This document shows positions 7,445-12,274 of a DNA stretch of 12,274 nucleotides, one piece after another. Source of the DNA: Bacillota bacterium (GTDB lineage Bacteria > Bacillota > Bacilli > Alicyclobacillales > SLC66); the NCBI GenBank assembly GCA_021846145.1, contig JAJZCJ010000070.1, positions 1 through 12,274 on the forward strand. Direction: 5' to 3'. Below the pieces are notes generated by a model. That model was given only the letters and a program-made list of their open reading frames with translations. It was not told the origin of the DNA and did not search any database. Positions within the stretch are counted from its first letter, which is position 1; each line of letters starts with the position of its first letter. The position numbers were made by a program, and so were the translations under genes.

Positions 7445-10400
7445 TCACTTATCGTCTTGGATACGAAGTAATAAATTATTTGCTTCGATCATTTGGTTTG
7501 TATGTTCTAAAATTTTTATCATTTCTTTAAGATCCAAAATTACCTGCGGGTGATTTTTATAAAATGTTGCTTCGTCGATTGATAACACACGACGCATTAG
7601 TAGTTCAGCCTCTTGCCATCGATTTGTTTCCATTAAAATTATCACTAAATTATGCATATCAATCGATAAATTAGGATGATTTTCTCCATAAACTTTTTCA
7701 GTAATTAAGATTGCCCGTCGCAAAATGGGTTCCGCAAAATTAAATTTATTTTGATGGATCATTATTGAAGCCAAATTATTAAGAGCCATTCCAACTAAAA
7801 AATGGAATTCTCCAAAATGTTCCTCATAAATTTCCAAAACTGTTCTCATTATCGACTCTGCTTCAGTGAAGCGATTCATACTATCTAAAAGTTGTGCCAA
7901 ATTATCAAGAACACCCGCAACAACAGGACTTCGCTCACCATAATTATTTACATAGATAATTATGGAACGACGCAACATATTTTCTGATTCTTCAATTCGG
8001 TTAGAATTCATCAATACTCTTGCTAAAAGATTTAGATGATCCGCAACACGAGGATGTTGTTCAGTATAAATATCTTCGACTATAGCAAGCGCCCTTCGAA
8101 TTAGAGGTTCAGCATCTTCCAAACGATTGGTTTCCACCATTACATTCACCAATGATTCGATTGAATCTGCCACATATGGATGGTTCTCCCCGTAGCATAT
8201 TTCGTTGATAGATAACGCCCTACGAAAAAGCTGCTCTGCCTCCATTTTTTGATCTTTTAATAGTAGTAACGAACCTAAATTCATGAGTTTAGAAGCAACA
8301 AAAGGATGATCTTTACCATAGATACCTTCATCAATTGCTAATGCAGTACATAAAAGCGACTCAGCTTCGTCTAACATATTAATATTCATTAATAGTGTAG
8401 CTAAATTATTCATATCCCTAGCCACCGTCTGATGATGTTTTCCATATTCCCTTTCATCAATAATTAATGCCCGACGAACAAGAGGTTCTGCTTCTTGATA
8501 TCTAAAAGTATCCTGAAGTAAACTAGCCAAATTATTAAGAATTTTAGCTAATAAAGCATGAGAATTTCCATATACTTCCTCTCCTTTGGATAGCGCTTTC
8601 CTGAGGAACTTTTCAGATTCAATCAGTCGATTTGTAGAGCGCAAAAGACTGCCCAGATTACTTAATGCAACAGGTAAATTAAAAAAATGTTCGATGTAAT
8701 TTTTATCATTAACATTCTGCAAATTATCCAGATTGAATTCATCTATTGCGATCACTCGTCTAAATAAAGATTCTGCGTTCGTATATTGAGCAAAATTAAG
8801 AAGTAGTACACCTAGAGTATTGAGCAATGAATTTGTAGGTACAAAAATATTATATTCCTCAGCAAATTGGGAACAAGCTTGAACATGTGGGATCAATGGT
8901 TTCAATTTTATCCAAGAACGTACATCATCAGGATCTCCAATAAATGCTTCGTTAATCCACTGTAAAGCAATCTTAAGTTCACGATGATCTTTATCAACCT
9001 GCAAACTTCGGCGAATTACATCTTGTACAAGACGATGTACAGAAAATGTCTGTTCGTTATCTGCTCGCGTAACCAACGAAAAAGCCTCTAAATTAATCAA
9101 TGCATCATTAATATCAGTTGAAGTTATAATATAGTAATTTTGTTCATCGTTGCTCAAGGATTCCAACTTAATTGGCACATCCAGTATGCTTTCTGGAATT
9201 GGTTCTGATGAAAACCATGATAACCAATGCATTAAACGACGAGCATATTCATCAACCTGATCAAATGAGGTTTGCCAGGTTACCGCTACACTCATTGGAT
9301 ATTTCATTAATCGTTCATTATACCATTTTAAGATACGATCCCTTTGTAAGTACCAGTAATCGAAATATTTATCAAAACTCAAACGCATGACATCAATCAT
9401 TGCTCCAGCTTGTTCTAATCCCAATGCAAGTTGTCCAAGTGTTAGCGATAACTTTCGAGCTTCATCCTCATCATTCTCTTGTTTTCGTCGTCGATTTTCT
9501 GTTCGTTCAAGCAGAAATTCGGTTGCATCCTCAATACTCAAAACATCTAGCCCAAGACACTCTACTGCATTTGACCAATGACTAATCCTTGTAGTGATCA
9601 GAATTTGCCCTGAGTAGGATAGTTGTCCAAGTATTTGTTCGACAGATTCCGCTGCTTGCTCTGTATCTACATTGTCGACGATCAACAACCACCCGGGATG
9701 CTGCTTGAGCCATCGAATAACCGCTGCAAATTTTTCTTCTAATTCTTCCGAATCCTTTTCTGCTAAATTTAAAACCATCGCACCACACATAGAACTTAAA
9801 TTCAATTTAAGTCCCTCAGGCGTATCTGCATGAATAAACATTATTGCAGTATAATCTTCAGAATATTGATGAGCATATTCAATAGCAGTTCTAGTTTTTC
9901 CAACTCCCCCAAGTCCATGTATGGCAACTGCAACCCCATTTATAGTTCTAGTTGAGCGTTGATATCCGAGATAATCCATTTCTGGAATTCTGCCCCTTAT
10001 TATGTCAATAAAACTTTTCCGTCCTTTAAATAGGGTGCCCAAAGATTTATATGGCAAGTTATAAATTTTATCCTTGAAGCCCAAGCCAAGATCATTAAAA
10101 ACTTCACGCACAAACTTTTGACGAGAATCAAACGCCACCCAATGTTCACCGGAATTAGCAATATTCTGAACATGCCGCTGTTGAAGTTTCTCACTTTCAT
10201 ACGATTGATTCACTGGAAAACCACAATCACGGGTAGCATTGGCTAAAGCAATATAGACAAAAATCTTCTTTTCAAACTTTCGAGCAAGGTAATATTCCCA
10301 TTGCGTATAAGACCAACCGTGTGAATATGACTCAATATTTTCATTGATCGACTGTAATAAAGTTTGCTCATGTTCAAGAGAAGGTTGTGCGCCAGAGGCT

Positions 10401-10597
10401 TCTCCAATAATGTGGATCACCAAATCGCAATTACGAATGTAATCAGCAATTGATTCCAACAATGTATAACCGCCTTGCTGAAAATCTTCCTGCACTTTAA
10501 TTTCAAACGGATTGTTCTTAAGTGCGCCTAAATGATGGGCAAGTTTGAGGCGATATGTTTTGAATTCACTACTTACGCAAGATAAAAATATCTTCAT
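7445..10597 (-). CDS. STAND NTPase: TIR-like/DUF4062-like N terminus, NB-ARC, kinesin-light-chain TPR array
   Basis: This 1050-residue protein has the plan of a bacterial NLR-like immune sensor. Residues 1-175 begin MKIFLSCVSSEF and contain CDLVIHIIG, a TIR-like or DUF4062-like fold that would be effector or signalling domain. NB-ARC follows: Walker A GLGGVGKT at 228-235, Walker B LLIVDNVD at about 304-311, ILITTR at 332-337 and a GLPL-like GQLALGLEQAGA at 388-399. A winged-helix segment ends in VHRLVQDVIRR around 520-530. From about 588 to the end run roughly ten 42-residue TPRs with the consensus NLA.LL...R..EAE.L.RRAL.I.E..YG..HP.VA. These probably recognise a ligand or protein trigger. 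GAGGTGAT lies seven bases before the ATG. The DNA is visibly more AT-rich than flanking genes, which fits acquisition. Its trigger is unknown. Confidence 0.88.
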   Translation of the reverse strand: MKIFLSCVSSEFKTYRLKLAHHLGALKNNPFEIKVQEDFQQGGYTLLESIADYIRNCDLVIHIIGEASGAQPSLEHEQTLLQSINENIESYSHGWSYTQWEYYLARKFEKKIFVYIALANATRDCGFPVNQSYESEKLQQRHVQNIANSGEHWVAFDSRQKFVREVFNDLGLGFKDKIYNLPYKSLGTLFKGRKSFIDIIRGRIPEMDYLGYQRSTRTINGVAVAIHGLGGVGKTRTAIEYAHQYSEDYTAIMFIHADTPEGLKLNLSSMCGAMVLNLAEKDSEELEEKFAAVIRWLKQHPGWLLIVDNVDTEQAAESVEQILGQLSYSGQILITTRISHWSNAVECLGLDVLSIEDATEFLLERTENRRRKQENDEDEARKLSLTLGQLALGLEQAGAMIDVMRLSFDKYFDYWYLQRDRILKWYNERLMKYPMSVAVTWQTSFDQVDEYARRLMHWLSWFSSEPIPESILDVPIKLESLSNDEQNYYIITSTDINDALINLEAFSLVTRADNEQTFSVHRLVQDVIRRSLQVDKDHRELKIALQWINEAFIGDPDDVRSWIKLKPLIPHVQACSQFAEEYNIFVPTNSLLNTLGVLLLNFAQYTNAESLFRRVIAIDEFNLDNLQNVNDKNYIEHFFNLPVALSNLGSLLRSTNRLIESEKFLRKALSKGEEVYGNSHALLAKILNNLASLLQDTFRYQEAEPLVRRALIIDEREYGKHHQTVARDMNNLATLLMNINMLDEAESLLCTALAIDEGIYGKDHPFVASKLMNLGSLLLLKDQKMEAEQLFRRALSINEICYGENHPYVADSIESLVNVMVETNRLEDAEPLIRRALAIVEDIYTEQHPRVADHLNLLARVLMNSNRIEESENMLRRSIIIYVNNYGERSPVVAGVLDNLAQLLDSMNRFTEAESIMRTVLEIYEEHFGEFHFLVGMALNNLASIMIHQNKFNFAEPILRRAILITEKVYGENHPNLSIDMHNLVIILMETNRWQEAELLMRRVLSIDEATFYKNHPQVILDLKEMIKILEHTNQMIEANNLLLRIQDDK

Positions 10598-10612
10598 AGA
10601 ATAATCACCTCG

Positions 10613-10648
10613 ATTATCTATCGCATTATCTATGTAATAAAATATTAC
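10613..10648. repeat. AT-rich tandem repeat and hairpin upstream of the STAND gene
   Basis: In the 47-base gap, ATTATCTAT occurs twice as a direct repeat with a 12-base period (10613-10621 and 10625-10633). It is followed by a perfect inverted repeat, GTAATA (10634-10639) and TATTAC (10643-10648), which overlaps the stop of the upstream gene. On the minus strand the repeats contain GATAAT, a plausible -10. This could be a regulatory or promoter element that lets the STAND unit be controlled apart from the PglZ genes. No clear -35 is visible. Confidence 0.35.
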
Positions 10649-11349
10649 ACACTCACCACTAGTTCCCCTCCCACTCGATCCAGCTTCAACCTTTGTGACT
10701 CCATCAGGTGCTGAACGTCAGTGGCAAAATCAAAGGCAAATAACTCTTTGTTATTCAGCAATTCCGGCAGACGGTGATACAATTTATCCCCTGATTTTAT
10801 GATTCCATAGAGCATCCATTCAATCAATCCCTCATCCTGAATAGGATATGTCACCAGTGAGTAAATCCCTGGTTTTTGCTGTTGCAATACACCAAATTCC
10901 TTCAAAGTTCTGATCAGTTTATTTAATGAGTGCAATAATGTGGTCCTCTCCCCCCACAAGTCAAAAACTCGTCGATTCAATTGCGAAGTAGTAACGGTAT
11001 CTTGGGCAACAAACAGCTTCCCCAAAATCGCACAGAGATCCTTAAAGATCGGATAAACAACAAGTAACATCAACCAATGGACAGCTAACCTTTCCTTTCT
11101 CGAACTCGATTGATAAACCGCAATTCCCCAATCACGATAAAATTGCAATGGTTCTTCCACGTCGACCCAAGTACGCATCAAAATCTCGCGCGTTTTCCGT
11201 AGCACAGTGGGACTGTCAGTTTGATCGGCTAAATAAAGATTGAGAACCTCTTTGACACGCGCTGCATCCTGATATTCGATCCAACGTTCAACGGTTAGAT
11301 CCAACCACTCGGGCTTTATGAACCTTGAAAATATCACCGCTTTACCCAT
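10645..11349 (-). CDS. Hypothetical protein following PglZ; positional BrxA candidate
   Basis: I do not recognise this 234-residue protein with certainty. It is soluble, mainly helical and lacks a signal peptide. Its middle (LMLLVVYPIFKDLCAILGKLF, then TTSQLNRRVFDLWGERTTLL) and the end of that region (IRTLKEFGVLQ) look like a helical bundle followed by a small winged-helix-like segment. In type 3 BREX operons, pglZ is followed by brxA, a small helical NusB-like protein of about this length. Position and size fit here, but I cannot show the sequence match. The ATG at 11349 lies five bases after the PglZ stop. GAAGGG in the end of pglZ is the likely, rather distant, ribosome site, suggesting coupled translation. 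Confidence 0.7.
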   Translation of the reverse strand: MGKAVIFSRFIKPEWLDLTVERWIEYQDAARVKEVLNLYLADQTDSPTVLRKTREILMRTWVDVEEPLQFYRDWGIAVYQSSSRKERLAVHWLMLLVVYPIFKDLCAILGKLFVAQDTVTTSQLNRRVFDLWGERTTLLHSLNKLIRTLKEFGVLQQQKPGIYSLVTYPIQDEGLIEWMLYGIIKSGDKLYHRLPELLNNKELFAFDFATDVQHLMESQRLKLDRVGGELVVSV

Positions 11350-11354
11350 CTTTC

Positions 11355-12274
11355 CTATTTCCCTTCTACTCGAATAAACGGAACAATTACTTCCTCAATG
11401 CTCATCCCACCATGTCCGACCGATGTCTTCCCCTTTGTTTGAAAAGATGACCGTTGATCCGCAAGTACATATTGAAACTCTTTCGGTAAATAAAATGCTG
11501 GAAAGAGAACAGTTTGAAACGATTCGTTCACCTTATTCACATCCGCAAAATTTTGATAAATCCGGCACCGCTGTCCAGCAATTTCCATAAACATGCCTTC
11601 GTTCGGCGGCCTCCCCTGACCGATCATCTCCGTATTGCCGTGGTCTGAAGTGATGTACACTTGAAAATCAAGTTGCACAAGGCGTTGGATAAGACTTTGC
11701 AAATCGCCTGTTCTTGCCCAAGCCGCCACGTCACGAACCATACCTGATTGACCTTGCGTTTGACCATGCATCAGATCGTCTATCGTGTTCACCACAATCC
11801 CAACAACTTGTGCCCGTGAAGAGATTTCAGGGTTGGTTCCGCGCAAATAGGCAAGTTGATCATCCTGATGCCCATATTGTTTCCAATAGGCACGCCAGAC
11901 TTTTTCCTCTTGTGACAAAGTAAATGGTTGATCCATTTCCGATGGCAATTTACCGGCAAACAAGGCCAGTCTGGATACCATCGTGATCGTAGGAATGAGC
12001 GCAAAGGCAAACGACAGGTGATAAGTGAATCCGCTGATTCTATCCGCTTGCTGAAATGCCAACCAGTTCTCCAAAGACATGCCATCAACCAGAATCAGCG
12101 CTAGTTGACGACCTTTCGTGCGAATAAAATCATTGGTTTTATGCAACATGATCGGACCATCCATATGAAAACTGGCAGACAACTTCCGATATTGCTGAAG
12201 CAACCATTCCTTAAATCTCTTCTCCAACCAATCCACCATTGAATGAATGTCCACCGTTGCAAATTCGCCATCCA
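11355..12274 (-). CDS. pglZ: PglZ-family alkaline phosphatase-like protein, C-terminal part (runs off the edge)
   Basis: Only the last 305 or so residues are present. The frame stays open through the right edge (GEFATVDIHSMVDW), so the GTG at 12254 is probably an internal Val codon, not the start. The alkaline-phosphatase-fold metal motifs are visible: LALILVDGMSLENW (Asp plus the nucleophile-position Ser), YITSDHGNTE (Asp-His) and VGHGGMSIEEVIVPF (His). The text FALIPTITMVSRLALFAGKLP is also typical of PglZ proteins. PglZ is a core component of BREX and Pgl phage-defence systems, where it works with a BrxC/PglY ATPase and a PglX methyltransferase, none of which lies in this window. The wording of the motifs looks closest to the type 3 BREX form. 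That subtype assignment is from memory and is less certain than the family. Confidence 0.85.
   Translation of the reverse strand, partial: DGEFATVDIHSMVDWLEKRFKEWLLQQYRKLSASFHMDGPIMLHKTNDFIRTKGRQLALILVDGMSLENWLAFQQADRISGFTYHLSFAFALIPTITMVSRLALFAGKLPSEMDQPFTLSQEEKVWRAYWKQYGHQDDQLAYLRGTNPEISSRAQVVGIVVNTIDDLMHGQTQGQSGMVRDVAAWARTGDLQSLIQRLVQLDFQVYITSDHGNTEMIGQGRPPNEGMFMEIAGQRCRIYQNFADVNKVNESFQTVLFPAFYLPKEFQYVLADQRSSFQTKGKTSVGHGGMSIEEVIVPFIRVEGK

Noticed and set aside
7560..8850. Regular repetition of about 126 bases suggesting a DNA repeat array or CRISPR
   Set aside because: The periodicity is the 42-residue TPR protein repeat. Units are diverged at DNA level and lie in one open frame, with no constant repeats or unique spacers.
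12252..12254. GTG at 12254 as the start of the PglZ gene
   Set aside because: The frame stays open upstream to the edge, no ribosome binding site precedes it, and known PglZ proteins are much longer than 300 residues.

Overview
Every gene I can support lies on the minus strand, so the window reads from right (12274) to left (1). The signals suggest a low-to-moderate GC Firmicute, possibly Alicyclobacillaceae-like. Shine-Dalgarno sequences are strong (GAGGTGAT, GGAGGG, AAGGAG), there is a clean hairpin-plus-U-tract terminator, and one remnant belongs to the copper amine oxidase N-terminal-like 'stalk' secreted proteins common in Alicyclobacillus and Paenibacillus relatives. Taxonomy is inference only. 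The first nine bases (TTCCGATCT) equal the 3' end of an Illumina adapter, so the window may be a whole short contig.

Right half (12274-5300), defence island. A PglZ-family gene runs off the right edge. It is followed five bases later by an unrecognised 234-residue gene in the position brxA occupies in type 3 BREX operons. After a 47-base gap comes a 1050-residue STAND NTPase: an N-terminal TIR-like/DUF4062-like domain, an NB-ARC ATPase and a long array of kinesin-light-chain-type TPRs. Thirty bases later (from the corrected start) is a 565-residue protein with an N-terminal SLOG nucleotide-binding domain and two pairs of membrane helices, the last resembling a SLATT pore domain. Its stop codon overlaps the ribosome binding site of a PfkB-family kinase gene, but that kinase is broken by an in-frame stop and truncated. 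My reading is a sensor/switch (TPR-NB-ARC), a membrane effector gated by a nucleotide (SLOG-SLATT) and a small-molecule kinase that has decayed here.

Junction (about 5295-5310). The kinase fragment is joined out of frame to a secreted stalk-domain protein that has lost its signal peptide. The remnant ends at 4766 and is followed by a rho-independent terminator. This looks like a deletion or recombination scar between the defence island and older chromosomal genes.

Left half (4666-530), surface module. A secreted protein of about 1020 residues, with a PQQ-like beta-propeller N-terminal part, is split by a one-base frameshift in a G run near 3606-3615. Downstream and probably co-transcribed are two small membrane-anchored proteins with TadE-like pseudopilin features, the second coupled to the first by one base. 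About 250 bases without a gene separate these from a small XRE/Cro-type regulator (50-259).

No RNA genes, CRISPR arrays or insertion sequences were seen.
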